Shown piece after piece: positions 16,672-26,870 of a stretch of 64,000 nucleotides of DNA (its first letter is position 1; each line of letters begins with the position of its first letter). A program made the position numbers and the translations under genes. The notes below the pieces were generated by a model. That model worked only from the letters and a program-made list of their open reading frames with translations, did not search any database and had not been told where the DNA came from. Source of the stretch: Escherichia coli (GTDB lineage Bacteria; Pseudomonadota; Gammaproteobacteria; Enterobacterales; Enterobacteriaceae); contig NZ_AP027764.1 in the NCBI RefSeq assembly GCF_036503815.1, positions 3,224,001 through 3,288,000 on the forward strand, in the 5' to 3' direction.

Positions 16672-19020
16672 CTACTCTTTTACTAATTTTCCACTTTTAT
16701 CCCAGGCGGAGAACGGCATGGGTTTCTGGTACAGATACCCCTGAGCCTGAACACATCCTAATTTGATTAATTCGCGCGCAACGTCTTCGCTCTCTACGCC
16801 TTCCGCAATCACCGGGATCCGGTTATAGCGTGCCAGATCGAAAATAATGCGCACAATTTTCCCCGCAGTACCGAAAATATCGCCGGTAAATTGCGAGTCC
16901 ACTTTTATACTGTCTGGATTAATTTCATAAAAACGTTTCAGGTTTGACAAACCGGTGCCAAAGTCATCAATCGATATCCGTACCCCTTGTTTACGCAGTT
17001 GTTCAATATTGAGATAAAAATGTTCATTAATTCGCTCGATCACGGTTTCAGTGATCTCAACACAGAGGCTGTTCGCCTTCAGGCCATTTTCTTTCATGAT
17101 GGTGGTAAAACGCTCATGAAAGTGTGGTTCGTTTAACTGCCAGGGCGAAACATTAATATGCAGTAAGAAACCGTCCTTCAGCGACGCACGCTGACTAAAA
17201 TGTCTGAATTCACCCATTGCCGTTTTAATAATCTGATAACCCAGCTCATTGATAAACCCGATATCTTCAGCAATGGTAATGAACTTCAGCGGTGAAATGA
17301 TCCCCCGCTCCGCAGACACCCAACGGCACAACGCCTCCGCGCCCAGAATGGCGTGGGTGTTAATATCAACAATCGGTTGATAGACCAGGAATAGTTCGCC
17401 AATTTCCATTGCATGGCGAATATTACGCGCAATCCAGATATTCTCTTCTATTTCGTTGAGTTTCGCGTCATCACAGAAAATAAACTCTGAGAACATATGG
17501 TCACGGATGCTGGAAATCGCCAGTTTCAGTTTTTCTGCGTAACTCCAGGCGTTTTCTCCCTGCAAAGGTTCACAAATAGCAGACTTATGGATGCGCAGAT
17601 TGCGGTAGCCAAAGCTGCTGTCAAAATCGTTTATCATCGCTATTTTACGGGTAAATGTCTGTACATTTTCCCGGCACAGAAGTAAATAGAGATCGGCATT
17701 GAATGTCACGATATCGCAGCATTGCGCATATTTCTCGGCAATTCGCTGACACAATTTCCTGACGATTTTATTGCGTTCATCAACACCAAACACCGCTTCC
17801 ACGGCTTCCAGACCACACAGTTTGATGATCCCCACAGCCAGGTACTGATTATTGTTGGACTCAATAATCGCCATATTTTTAATAAAACCGCTTTCCTGAT
17901 CGTAAGAGATCAGTGAGAGCAATTTATTTGACCGTTCAATTTCGGCATCTTTCATTTCCGCGATCGAATTTTTGATGCTGATAATCTCTTTCGCATCGCC
18001 TTCGCGAATTTTCAGAGCCTCGATTTGATCCGTTGAGTCGGGCAAAAATGCCAGCGTATTAACCAGCTCGGTCATTTCAGAAAATTGCCTACGGAACACA
18101 CGAGTGGTCATTAAATAAACCACCAGCAATACGATAATAATGAAAGCAAACGGCAGATAAAAAAGTTTATCTGATGCGTTCAATAAATTACCGCCAGGAT
18201 AATAAAAATAGATTTCGAATAATGCGTTGTTTGGCACCGCTGATGTTTTTTCGATATATTCAGTATCGACAGAATCAATAATATTATAATTGCCTTCGCT
18301 ATTATAAATAATCAGTTTTTCACGAGCGAGTTGATTCTTGGCAATGATCTCATGGCCTTGTTTCAAAAATAGAACTTCATCATTAGCGCTGATTTGATCA
18401 AGATACTCGTTCAGATATCGCCAGTTTAAATCGACATGAATTTTATCCACCACTAACAAATCGTGATCTTTGCCGTTGATGCGTAGCGTAAAAGAGATAC
18501 ATTTTTTACCCGGACGATCAAAGCAATTGTATGCCGGATTCCAGCTGTTGTTAGAGTCATCTGAAGCCACCGACCACGGTCGTTTCGATGGGTTAAAATC
18601 GGCAAAAATAACCCGCCCTGACTCGTCGACAAGCGGTCCATTTACTTGTTCCTGATGATAAACAGCGATTTTATCATTTGCCCTCCGCGAAAAGAGATAA
18701 TATTTATTATCATCAAGTACCAGTCCCACCGAGTCTAAAAATGGCATCATTTCCATTTTAAGGATCACAGCGCGTTGAATCTCCTCTGTATTTTTTAATA
18801 AATACAGTGAGTCCTTTAATGTCAGGGCCGAACGTTCAATATCTTTAAAGAAATAGCCAACGTTTTTCTGAATAAGTTCAAAGCGGCTATCGGCACGTTT
18901 TACCGCGCGTTCCGATACCAGTTGATAGTTAATGATGAAAAAAAGGCCAATAAATGACAGTGCTGCCAATAAAAATAAAATTATCAGCCTTATCTTTATC
19001 TTTTCGTATAAACTCAGCAT
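16672..19020 (-). CDS. pdeI: PdeI (YliE), membrane c-di-GMP phosphodiesterase
   Basis: 782 residues from ATG 19020, directly before the first membrane helix (MLSLYEKIK); an earlier in-frame ATG at 19098 would add 26 residues unlike the family. Two membrane helices (about 10-33 and 300-320) enclose a periplasmic sensor of about 265 residues. A degenerate GGDEF-like region without the catalytic loop follows. The EAL domain has its signature EALCRW at about residue 558 and the DDFGTG loop later. It hydrolyses c-di-GMP at the inner membrane and stands next to the cyclase DgcI. Confidence 0.94.
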   Translation of the reverse strand: MLSLYEKIKIRLIILFLLAALSFIGLFFIINYQLVSERAVKRADSRFELIQKNVGYFFKDIERSALTLKDSLYLLKNTEEIQRAVILKMEMMPFLDSVGLVLDDNKYYLFSRRANDKIAVYHQEQVNGPLVDESGRVIFADFNPSKRPWSVASDDSNNSWNPAYNCFDRPGKKCISFTLRINGKDHDLLVVDKIHVDLNWRYLNEYLDQISANDEVLFLKQGHEIIAKNQLAREKLIIYNSEGNYNIIDSVDTEYIEKTSAVPNNALFEIYFYYPGGNLLNASDKLFYLPFAFIIIVLLVVYLMTTRVFRRQFSEMTELVNTLAFLPDSTDQIEALKIREGDAKEIISIKNSIAEMKDAEIERSNKLLSLISYDQESGFIKNMAIIESNNNQYLAVGIIKLCGLEAVEAVFGVDERNKIVRKLCQRIAEKYAQCCDIVTFNADLYLLLCRENVQTFTRKIAMINDFDSSFGYRNLRIHKSAICEPLQGENAWSYAEKLKLAISSIRDHMFSEFIFCDDAKLNEIEENIWIARNIRHAMEIGELFLVYQPIVDINTHAILGAEALCRWVSAERGIISPLKFITIAEDIGFINELGYQIIKTAMGEFRHFSQRASLKDGFLLHINVSPWQLNEPHFHERFTTIMKENGLKANSLCVEITETVIERINEHFYLNIEQLRKQGVRISIDDFGTGLSNLKRFYEINPDSIKVDSQFTGDIFGTAGKIVRIIFDLARYNRIPVIAEGVESEDVARELIKLGCVQAQGYLYQKPMPFSAWDKSGKLVKE

Positions 19021-19197
19021 GTTAATACATTTAACAAAATAACTGTCTGAACGCTGTGCCGCTGCAAAAACAGTCCCTTGCTGCGGCTTTTTAACCAAAT
19101 TACCCGATTCTACAAAATCAGCAGAAAGTTACAACACTTGCTTAGGGCAATAATTTCCTGTGAGGTGATTACCCTTTCAAGCAATATTCAAACGTAA

Positions 19198-20109
19198 CTA
19201 TCCTTTAATTTTCGGATCCAGCGCATCGCGTAAACCATCACCCAACAAATTGAACGCCAGTACGGTCAGAAAAATAGCCAGGGCCGGAAAAACAGCGACA
19301 TGCGGCGCGATAACCATATCCGCTCGTGCCTCATTGAGCATTGCTCCCCACTCTGGTGTCGGCGGCTGCGCACCGAGGCCGAGAAATGACAGGCTGGCGG
19401 CAGAGATAATCGAGGTGCCGATGCGCATGGTGAAAAACACCACGATAGAAGAGACGGTCCCAGGCAGAATATGACGCAATAAAATGGTCATATCGCTGGC
19501 ACCAATACTGCGTGCTGACTCAATAAAGGTTTGCTGTTTCAACACCAGCGTATTGCCGCGCACCAGTCGGGCAAACGCGGGGATGGAAAAAATGGCAACG
19601 GCGATAATCACGTTAGCGATGCCGCTTCCCAACACCGCAACAACAGCGATGGCCAGCAAAATACCCGGGAAGGCAAACAGCACATCGCAAATGCGCATGA
19701 TCAGCCGATCCCACCAGCCTTCATAATATCCCGCCAGCAAGCCCAGCAACGTCCCGATCGCCGCACCGATAAACACGGCAAACACGCCCGCCGCCAGCGA
19801 GATTTGCGCACCAACCAGGACACGGCTGAAAATGTCGCGTCCCAGTGAATCGACGCCAAACCAGTGCTGCAAAGAAGGTCCGTTATTCAGATTGTCATAA
19901 TCGAAAAAATTTTCGGCGTCATAGGGGGCGATCCAGCGTGCAAAAATGGCCACCACAATCAATAAAATGACGAATAATGCGGCGGCCATCGCCATATGCT
20001 GATGGCGAAATCGTCGCCAGAATTCATGCCACGGTGTGCGTACCTGGTCAGGTTTAACCAATGGCATGGCGTTTAACACCGCCTGACGTCGCCAGTTAAA
20101 TATTCGCAT
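19198..20109 (-). CDS. gsiD: GsiD, glutathione ABC importer permease
   Basis: 303 residues. An N-terminal cytoplasmic segment and first helix (OppC_N type) are followed by a five-helix BPD_transp_1 permease domain. The EAA-loop ARSIGASDMTILLRHILPG that contacts the ATPase is visible. Together with GsiC it forms the membrane channel for glutathione uptake. It starts two bases after the gsiC stop and is the last gene of gsiABCD. Confidence 0.96.
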   Translation of the reverse strand: MRIFNWRRQAVLNAMPLVKPDQVRTPWHEFWRRFRHQHMAMAAALFVILLIVVAIFARWIAPYDAENFFDYDNLNNGPSLQHWFGVDSLGRDIFSRVLVGAQISLAAGVFAVFIGAAIGTLLGLLAGYYEGWWDRLIMRICDVLFAFPGILLAIAVVAVLGSGIANVIIAVAIFSIPAFARLVRGNTLVLKQQTFIESARSIGASDMTILLRHILPGTVSSIVVFFTMRIGTSIISAASLSFLGLGAQPPTPEWGAMLNEARADMVIAPHVAVFPALAIFLTVLAFNLLGDGLRDALDPKIKG

Positions 20110-20111
20110 CC

Positions 20112-21032
20112 TTACTTGTACCTGATAGCCGGGTTAATGGCGGCATAAAGCACATCCACCACTAAGTTGATAAGAATAAATTCCAGCGAGAAAAGCAGAA
20201 TTTCCGCCTGAATCACCGGGTAATCGCGCATTTCTACGGAGTCGACGAGTAAGCGTCCAAGTCCGGGCCAGTTGAAGACTTTCTCCACCACAATGGAACC
20301 ACCGAGTAAAAAGCCAAACTGTAAGCCCATCATGGTCACTACCGGGATCATCGCATTGCGTAACCCGTGTTTGAGGATGACCCAGGTTTCGCTCACCCCT
20401 TTCGCCCTCGCGGTACGCATATAATCTTCGCTTAAAACGTCGACAAACGATGCGCGGGTAAAGCGCGCCATCACGGCTGCCACTGCCGCGCCGAGCGTCA
20501 GGGAGGGTAAAATGTAGTGCTGCCAACTGTCTGCACCTACGGTGGGTAACCAGCCAAGTTCAACTGAGAAAACCTGAATCAACAGTATTCCTAACGCAAA
20601 TGCCGGGAATGAAATCCCTGATACCGCGATAGTCATACTTAATCGATCCGGCCAACGGTTACGCCAGACAGCGGCGATAATACCAGCCCCCATGCCGAAC
20701 AGCACCGCCCAGGTCATACTGGTAATAGTCAACCATAGAGTAGGCATGAAGCGGCTGGCAATCTCATTGGCAACGGGACGACGCGACACCATCGACAGGC
20801 CAAAATCGCCCTGTACGGCATTGGTGATATAGTGCCAGAACTGGTGATACAGTGGCTGATCCAACCCCAGTTGCTGACGCACCAGCTCGATGACCTGCGC
20901 ATCGGCTTCTGGTCCGGCAATCAATCGCGCTGGATCGCCGGGGAGCATATGAACAAACAAAAATACCAGCACCGAGACGATAAACAGCGTCGGAATCAAC
21001 CCCAGTAAGCGTTTGATAACGTAATTAAGCAT
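20112..21032 (-). CDS. gsiC: GsiC, glutathione ABC importer permease
   Basis: 306 residues, DppB/OppB type with six membrane helices. The EAA-loop is seen in DYMRTARAKGVSETWVILKHG. The conserved N-terminal LLGLIPTLFIVS and MLPGDPA segments identify the family. It pairs with GsiD. It starts 17 bp after gsiB and is followed two bases later by gsiD. Confidence 0.96.
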   Translation of the reverse strand: MLNYVIKRLLGLIPTLFIVSVLVFLFVHMLPGDPARLIAGPEADAQVIELVRQQLGLDQPLYHQFWHYITNAVQGDFGLSMVSRRPVANEIASRFMPTLWLTITSMTWAVLFGMGAGIIAAVWRNRWPDRLSMTIAVSGISFPAFALGILLIQVFSVELGWLPTVGADSWQHYILPSLTLGAAVAAVMARFTRASFVDVLSEDYMRTARAKGVSETWVILKHGLRNAMIPVVTMMGLQFGFLLGGSIVVEKVFNWPGLGRLLVDSVEMRDYPVIQAEILLFSLEFILINLVVDVLYAAINPAIRYK

Positions 21033-21049
21033 TCCACTCCCTGCGTTGC

Positions 21050-22588
21050 TTATTGCAAATCCGCGTCTTCAAAGCTGAAACCGGTGTCTGGCATGATCCA
21101 AAAACCGGTCAGGTTTTTACTGTGTGCCGACACCAGTTTTTCTACCACCAGCGGGATCCACGGCGACTCTTGCCAGATGATATCCTGCGCCGCCTTATAC
21201 AAGCGCGCCTTTTCCGCCGGATCGTTGGTTTTCAGCGCCTGGGCAAGCTCGTCATCCACCTGCTTATTGCTGTAAAACGCAGTATTAAACAGCGTCGGCG
21301 GCCAGTTCTGCGAGGCAAACAGCGGCGATAGCGCCCAGTCAGCTTCACCAGTCGAGGCCGACCAGCCAGTGTAGAACATTCTCACGCCGCTCTCTTTTTG
21401 CCCTTTACCTTCAACTTCTGCCGCCCGCTGCCCGGCATCCATCGCAGTCACCTGGGCTTTAATCCCGACCTGCGCTAACTGCTGCTGGGTAAATTGCAGC
21501 ACTTTCTGCGCGGTGCTGTGGTTATGTGACGACCACAGCGTGGTGCTGAAACCGTTGGGATATCCCGCCTCTTTCAGTAATTCGCGCGCTTTCACTGGAT
21601 CGTAAGGCCACGGTTTATAACTTTGCGCGTAGGCGATACTCGGCGGTACCACACCAGTAGCTGGCGTTGCATAGCCCGCGAAGGCTACTTTCACCAGCGC
21701 CGGGCGGTTAATGGCGTAATTCAGCGCCTCACGGACCTTCGGGTTATCGAACGGCTTTTGCGTCACGTTCATACTGATATAACGCTGCATAATTGACGGA
21801 CTGGCCATCAACTCGATATTTTTGTTTTTCTCCAGCAGTGCGGCCTGCTCGTAGGGAATGGGGAAAGCAAACTGCGCTTCACCGGTTTGCAGCATTGCCG
21901 CGCGGGTGTTGTTATCCGCCACCGGACGCCAGGTTATGCTGTCCAGTTTGGGCAATCCTGGCTGCCAGTAACCCGCGAATTTTTTCACTTTCACAAAATC
22001 GGTCTGATTCCAGGTATCCAGTTCATACGGCCCGGTTCCCACCGGATGAAAACCAATATCCTTGCCATATTTTTCCAGCGCTGCCGGTGAAATCATCGCG
22101 GTCGCCGGATGGGCAAGAATATTAATAAACGCTGAAAACGGCTGTTTGAGGGTAATCTTTACCGTTGTCGGATCGATCGCTTCCGTTTTGGCAATATTCT
22201 TATACAGGTTATAGCGTTTAAGATGATTCGCCGGATCGCTGGCCCGGTCCAGATTCGCTTTTACCGCCGCTGCGTTGAAATCGGTGCCATCCTGGAATTT
22301 AATTCCTTCCCGCAGTTTCACGGTGTAAGTAAGGCCGTCATCGGAAACGGTATAACTCTCCGCCAGCACGTTTTTCAGTTTCATCTCTTTATCGAGACCG
22401 AACAGCCCCTGGTAAAACGATTTCGCTACGGCCTGAGATAACGTGTCATTCGCGTCATATGGATCGAGCGTGGTGAAGTTCGATCCTACCGCCACCACCA
22501 CATCTTTGGCAGCGAATGCACAAGATGCCATCAACGCTGTCGCAATGCCCAGCGCCACTAACCCACTACGGTGTACAGCTCTTGCCAT
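21050..22588 (-). CDS. gsiB: GsiB, periplasmic glutathione-binding protein
   Basis: 512 residues from ATG 22588. An 89-residue N-terminal extension is open in frame but lies upstream of the ribosome-binding site and in front of a clean signal peptide (cleavage after AFA, about residue 26), so it is rejected. It belongs to the SBP_bac_5 family of peptide-binding proteins. It captures glutathione in the periplasm and delivers it to GsiCD. Spacing is 19 bp from gsiA and 17 bp to gsiC. Confidence 0.96.
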   Translation of the reverse strand: MARAVHRSGLVALGIATALMASCAFAAKDVVVAVGSNFTTLDPYDANDTLSQAVAKSFYQGLFGLDKEMKLKNVLAESYTVSDDGLTYTVKLREGIKFQDGTDFNAAAVKANLDRASDPANHLKRYNLYKNIAKTEAIDPTTVKITLKQPFSAFINILAHPATAMISPAALEKYGKDIGFHPVGTGPYELDTWNQTDFVKVKKFAGYWQPGLPKLDSITWRPVADNNTRAAMLQTGEAQFAFPIPYEQAALLEKNKNIELMASPSIMQRYISMNVTQKPFDNPKVREALNYAINRPALVKVAFAGYATPATGVVPPSIAYAQSYKPWPYDPVKARELLKEAGYPNGFSTTLWSSHNHSTAQKVLQFTQQQLAQVGIKAQVTAMDAGQRAAEVEGKGQKESGVRMFYTGWSASTGEADWALSPLFASQNWPPTLFNTAFYSNKQVDDELAQALKTNDPAEKARLYKAAQDIIWQESPWIPLVVEKLVSAHSKNLTGFWIMPDTGFSFEDADLQ

Positions 22589-22607
22589 TTTATTCTCCGC
22601 CTGAATG

Positions 22608-24479
22608 TTATCTACGCATGAATGCGTATTCTGATTGTGGTTGTGCGACGTAATGCCCCGGCCCGACGCATTGCAACGAGACGACTGCAACCTCTTCGCC
22701 ACGCAGATGAATATTGCTGGGAAGATCGTCCGACAGCAGTACACGCTGCGGTCGTTGTCGGGACGGTTCAGCGACCGGAACTGCCGCCAGTAATTTACGC
22801 GTATAAGGATGCTGCGGGTTTTCAAAGACCGCGCGCCGTGGACCAATTTCAACAATTTGTCCGAGATACATCACCGCCACACGATGACTAATCCGCTCTA
22901 CCACGGCCATATCGTGGGAGATAAACAGATACGCAATGCCGAAATCACGCTGGAGATCGAGCAACAAGTTGATAATCTGCCCGCGAATAGATACATCCAG
23001 CGCTGATACGGCTTCGTCGGCAATGATCACTTTTGGATTCAATGCCAACGCGCGAGCAATGCAGATGCGCTGTCGCTGACCGCCGGAAAACTCATGCGGG
23101 TAACGCCACGCATGTTCAGGTAACAGACCCACGCGCTCCAGCAACCACGCAACGCGTGCAGCCGCTTCTTTACCTTGCAATAAACCGTGTACGCGCAACG
23201 GTTCGATAATCGAATCACCGATGGTCTGACGTGGGTCCAGCGAAGCGTAAGGGTCCTGAAAAATAAACTGAATATCGCGACGCAATGCCTGAAGTTTGCC
23301 GGGTGAAAGGGTATCGATTCGCTGACCGTTAAAGATAATTTCGCCGCCCTGCGATTCGACCAGGCGCAGCAACGCCCGCCCGGTAGTGGATTTACCGCTG
23401 CCAGACTCACCCACCAGCGATAGCGTTTCGCCAGGCCAGAGATCAAAACTGACTTTCTCAACGGCATGCACTTCCCGCGTTACGCGATTCAACAAACCGC
23501 TGCGCAAAGGGAAACGGGTGACCAGATTACGCACCCGTAAAACAGGTTCGCCATCCACCACCGTTTTCTGCTCGATGGGTGGCTCCTGTTTCGCTGGATG
23601 TTCAAGCGATATCAATGGGAAACGTCGTGGATAATCTAACCCTTTCATCGCACCAAGTTGCGGAACAGCAGCTAACAGCGCACGGGTATAAGGATGTTGC
23701 GGTGCATTAAAAATCTGTTCGACGCTACCCGTTTCCACCGCCTCGCCCTGATACATCACCAGTACCCGATCGGCAATCTCTGCCACCACACCCATATCGT
23801 GAGTGATAAAGATAACGCCCATCGACATCTCTTTTTGCAATACTTTGATTAATTGCAGGATCTGCGCCTGAATAGTGACATCCAGCGCGGTGGTTGGCTC
23901 ATCGGCAATCAGCACCGCCGGGCGGCATGACAGTGCCATCGCAATCATCACTCGCTGGCGCATCCCGCCAGAGAGTTGATGCGGATAACGTGAAAGAATG
24001 GTTTGTGCCTCCGGAATGCGTACCTGGTCCAGCATCCGCTTCGCCTCGACCATTGCTTCTTCACGACTGGCGTTTTGATGCAGACGAATTGATTCGGCAA
24101 TCTGTTCACCCACAGTAAATACCGGGTTCAGCGATGTCATCGGCTCCTGAAATATCATTGCCATATCCGCACCGCGCACATGGCGCATTTGTGCAGCGCT
24201 CTGCTCGCTAAGTTCAATCACCTCACGACTGCGCCGCCGCAACAGCATTTGATCGCACTGCACTAAACCGCCCGCCTGTTCCAACAGGCGCATCAATGCC
24301 AGCGCAGTCACTGACTTACCGGAGCCGGATTCGCCAACAATTGCCAGCGTCTCACCACGTTGTAGGCTAAAAGAGAGATTGCGGACCGCAGCTATTTTCT
24401 GCTGGTCCTGCCTAAAGGCAATATTCAGATTTTCAACCGCCAGCACATCACCGGCATCAAGTTCATCACTGTGTGGCAA
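22608..24479 (-). CDS. gsiA: GsiA, double ATP-binding subunit of the glutathione importer
   Basis: 623 residues from a TTG at 24479, with a GGGG ribosome-binding site just upstream. The ATG 36 codons earlier lies deep inside iaaA and is not used in the family. It is a fusion of two ABC ATPase domains. Each has a Walker A GESGSGKS and a signature (LSGGM and FSGGQ) followed by Walker B (LIADEP and IIADEA). Each half ends in an oligopeptide-type OppF C-terminal motif (NAPQHPYTRALL and NPQHPYTRKLL). Its start overlaps the end of iaaA by 14 nt, coupling a peptidase to the importer. Confidence 0.96.
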   Translation of the reverse strand: MPHSDELDAGDVLAVENLNIAFRQDQQKIAAVRNLSFSLQRGETLAIVGESGSGKSVTALALMRLLEQAGGLVQCDQMLLRRRSREVIELSEQSAAQMRHVRGADMAMIFQEPMTSLNPVFTVGEQIAESIRLHQNASREEAMVEAKRMLDQVRIPEAQTILSRYPHQLSGGMRQRVMIAMALSCRPAVLIADEPTTALDVTIQAQILQLIKVLQKEMSMGVIFITHDMGVVAEIADRVLVMYQGEAVETGSVEQIFNAPQHPYTRALLAAVPQLGAMKGLDYPRRFPLISLEHPAKQEPPIEQKTVVDGEPVLRVRNLVTRFPLRSGLLNRVTREVHAVEKVSFDLWPGETLSLVGESGSGKSTTGRALLRLVESQGGEIIFNGQRIDTLSPGKLQALRRDIQFIFQDPYASLDPRQTIGDSIIEPLRVHGLLQGKEAAARVAWLLERVGLLPEHAWRYPHEFSGGQRQRICIARALALNPKVIIADEAVSALDVSIRGQIINLLLDLQRDFGIAYLFISHDMAVVERISHRVAVMYLGQIVEIGPRRAVFENPQHPYTRKLLAAVPVAEPSRQRPQRVLLSDDLPSNIHLRGEEVAVVSLQCVGPGHYVAQPQSEYAFMRR

Positions 24480-25431
24480 CGGTGTCCCCTTTTTCACGGT
24501 AGATACCGGTGGTTGGCGTATCGCCTGCGTAGCCCCAGGCGCGATACATTCCTTCGGTGTTAAACGGTAGCGCGACGTTACCTTCATGGTCGATAGCGAT
24601 TAAGCCACCGCTACCGCCAAGTGCAGGGAGTTTTTCCATTACTACCCGCTCGCAGGCTTCCGCGAGACTTAATCCGCCGTAATCCATTAACGCGGCGATG
24701 TCATATGCCGCCAGCGCGCGGATGAAGACTTCGCCCGTGCCGGTACAAGAAACCGCCACACTGGCGTTATTGGCGTAGCATCCGGCGCCCACTAAGGGAC
24801 TATCGCCAACTCGTCCGGGTAATTTATTGGTCATTCCGCCCGTGGACGTGGCTGCCGCCAGATTGCCGTTTAAATCCAGCGCCACGGCACCCACGGTGCC
24901 CATTTTCTGTTTTTCATCCAGTGGCGCACCGCTATGGTCGAGAACCGTTGCCCCTTCCTCGCGCGCTGCCAGGAGTTGTTCATAGCGCAAAGGAGTGGAG
25001 AAAATCTCCGGCGAGACGCGCTCCATGCCATGAGCAAACGCAAAATTTTCTGCCCCTTCGCCAATCATCATCACATGCGGGCTTTGCTCCATCACCAGCC
25101 GGGCAGCAAGAACCGGATTACGCAGATGACTCACGCCCGCCACCGCACCGGCTTTCAAGGTGTTACCATCCATCACACAGGCGTCGAGTTCATGCGTTTC
25201 ATCTCGCGTAAAGACTGCGCCAATTCCGGCGTTAAACAGTGGACACTCTTCCAGTAGACGCACCGTTTCCGTCACCACATCCAGCGCACTTTCGCCCGCT
25301 TCCAGCATTTTCTGCCCGGTTTCAACAATGGCAGACAGCGCCTCGATGTAGCGTAATTCCTGTTGCAGACTCATCTGCGCGCGGCTAATTGCACCTGCGC
25401 CGCCATGAATTGCAATGACTGCTTTGCCCAT
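24466..25431 (-). CDS. iaaA: IaaA, isoaspartyl peptidase / L-asparaginase (Ntn hydrolase)
   Basis: 321 residues. The precursor cleaves itself at Gly178-Thr179 (MGTVGAVALD); T179 becomes the N-terminal nucleophile of the beta chain. The TSTGGM and GDSPLVGAG segments form the substrate site. It hydrolyses beta-aspartyl dipeptides and can use asparagine. It is the first gene of iaaA-gsiABCD and overlaps gsiA by 14 nt. It is divergent from moeA across 203 bp. Confidence 0.96.
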   Translation of the reverse strand: MGKAVIAIHGGAGAISRAQMSLQQELRYIEALSAIVETGQKMLEAGESALDVVTETVRLLEECPLFNAGIGAVFTRDETHELDACVMDGNTLKAGAVAGVSHLRNPVLAARLVMEQSPHVMMIGEGAENFAFAHGMERVSPEIFSTPLRYEQLLAAREEGATVLDHSGAPLDEKQKMGTVGAVALDLNGNLAAATSTGGMTNKLPGRVGDSPLVGAGCYANNASVAVSCTGTGEVFIRALAAYDIAALMDYGGLSLAEACERVVMEKLPALGGSGGLIAIDHEGNVALPFNTEGMYRAWGYAGDTPTTGIYREKGDTVATQ

Positions 25432-25634
25432 AGTATTCGTCCATTAAGGGTGGCTCGCCACTTTTGCTATAAATATCAGAATTTTTATGAATTACTCATT
25501 CAATTTTTGAATATAGAAAGATGGATATGGCATGTAAAGGCAGGAGCCAGCGCTACGCCCGAGGTGGCATACAGTCTGTGGCGTTTTTCTGACATAATAG
25601 GCAAATTCGATTTTGCCTCCGCAGGAGTGTTTTC

Positions 25635-26870
25635 ATGGAATTTACCACCGGATTGATGTCGCTCGACACCGCGCTTAATGAGATGCTTTCTCGCGTTACC
25701 CCACTGACCGCCCAGGAAACGCTGCCACTGGTACAGTGTTTTGGTCGTATTCTGGCGAGCGATGTCGTTTCGCCACTGGATGTCCCGGGGTTTGATAACT
25801 CCGCTATGGACGGCTACGCGGTGCGTTTAGCCGATATCGCCTCCGGGCAACCGCTGCCCGTTGCCGGTAAATCCTTTGCCGGTCAGCCGTACCATGGTGA
25901 ATGGCCTGCGGGTACCTGCATTCGTATTATGACCGGTGCGCCGGTGCCGGAAGGCTGCGAAGCGGTGGTGATGCAGGAACAGACCGAACAGACTGACGCT
26001 GGCGTGCGTTTTACTGCTGAAGTGCGTAGCGGGCAAAATATTCGCCGTCGCGGTGAAGATATCTCTGCGGGTGCGGTTGTTTTCCCAGCGGGAACACGCC
26101 TGACTACCGCAGAGCTGCCAGTAATTGCTTCACTGGGGATTGCCGAAGTTCCGGTGATTCGTAAAGTGCGTGTAGCGCTGTTTTCTACCGGTGATGAACT
26201 CCAGTTGCCAGGCCAGCCGCTGGGCGACGGCCAAATCTACGATACCAACCGTCTCGCCGTACACCTGATGTTAGAACAGCTGGGATGCGAGGTAATCAAC
26301 TTAGGGATTATCCGCGACGATCCCCATGCCCTGCGCGCCGCATTTATTGAAGCTGATAGCCAGGCAGATGTGGTGATCAGTTCCGGCGGTGTATCGGTTG
26401 GTGAAGCGGATTACACCAAAACCATTCTCGAAGAGTTGGGCGAAATCGCCTTCTGGAAGCTGGCGATCAAACCGGGTAAACCGTTCGCGTTCGGTAAACT
26501 CAGTAATAGCTGGTTCTGCGGCCTGCCGGGTAATCCGGTTTCAGCAACGCTGACCTTCTATCAACTGGTACAGCCGTTACTGGCAAAATTGAGCGGCAAC
26601 ACCGCCAGCGGCCTGCCAGTGCGTCAGCGCGTACGCACGGCTTCTCGCCTCAAGAAAACGCCTGGTCGCCTTGATTTCCAACGCGGTGTGCTGCAACGCA
26701 ACGCCGACGGCGAGCTGGAAGTCACCACCACCGGGCATCAGGGCTCACATATATTTAGCTCCTTTAGCCTCGGCAACTGCTTTATCGTACTGGAACGCGA
26801 GCGCGGCAATGTAGAAGCGGGCGAATGGGTGGAAGTAGAACCGTTTAACGCGTTGTTCGGAGGCCTGTAA
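25635..26870 (+). CDS. moeA: MoeA, molybdopterin molybdenumtransferase
   Basis: 411 residues. MoeA inserts molybdate into adenylylated molybdopterin, the last step of molybdenum cofactor synthesis. Domain segments include the N-terminal VPGFDNSAMDGYA, the MoCF-binding core (STGDEL, SSGGVSVGEADYT) and the GLPGNPVSA loop, then a C-terminal barrel. A GGAG ribosome-binding site precedes ATG 25635. The stop TAA shares its last base with the moeB ATG (TAATG), so the two are translationally coupled. Confidence 0.97.
   Translation: MEFTTGLMSLDTALNEMLSRVTPLTAQETLPLVQCFGRILASDVVSPLDVPGFDNSAMDGYAVRLADIASGQPLPVAGKSFAGQPYHGEWPAGTCIRIMTGAPVPEGCEAVVMQEQTEQTDAGVRFTAEVRSGQNIRRRGEDISAGAVVFPAGTRLTTAELPVIASLGIAEVPVIRKVRVALFSTGDELQLPGQPLGDGQIYDTNRLAVHLMLEQLGCEVINLGIIRDDPHALRAAFIEADSQADVVISSGGVSVGEADYTKTILEELGEIAFWKLAIKPGKPFAFGKLSNSWFCGLPGNPVSATLTFYQLVQPLLAKLSGNTASGLPVRQRVRTASRLKKTPGRLDFQRGVLQRNADGELEVTTTGHQGSHIFSSFSLGNCFIVLERERGNVEAGEWVEVEPFNALFGGL

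Noticed and set aside
22589..22855. 89-codon N-terminal extension of gsiB
   Set aside because: It precedes a good ribosome-binding site and a clean signal peptide and overlaps the end of gsiA; it would place the signal peptide internally.
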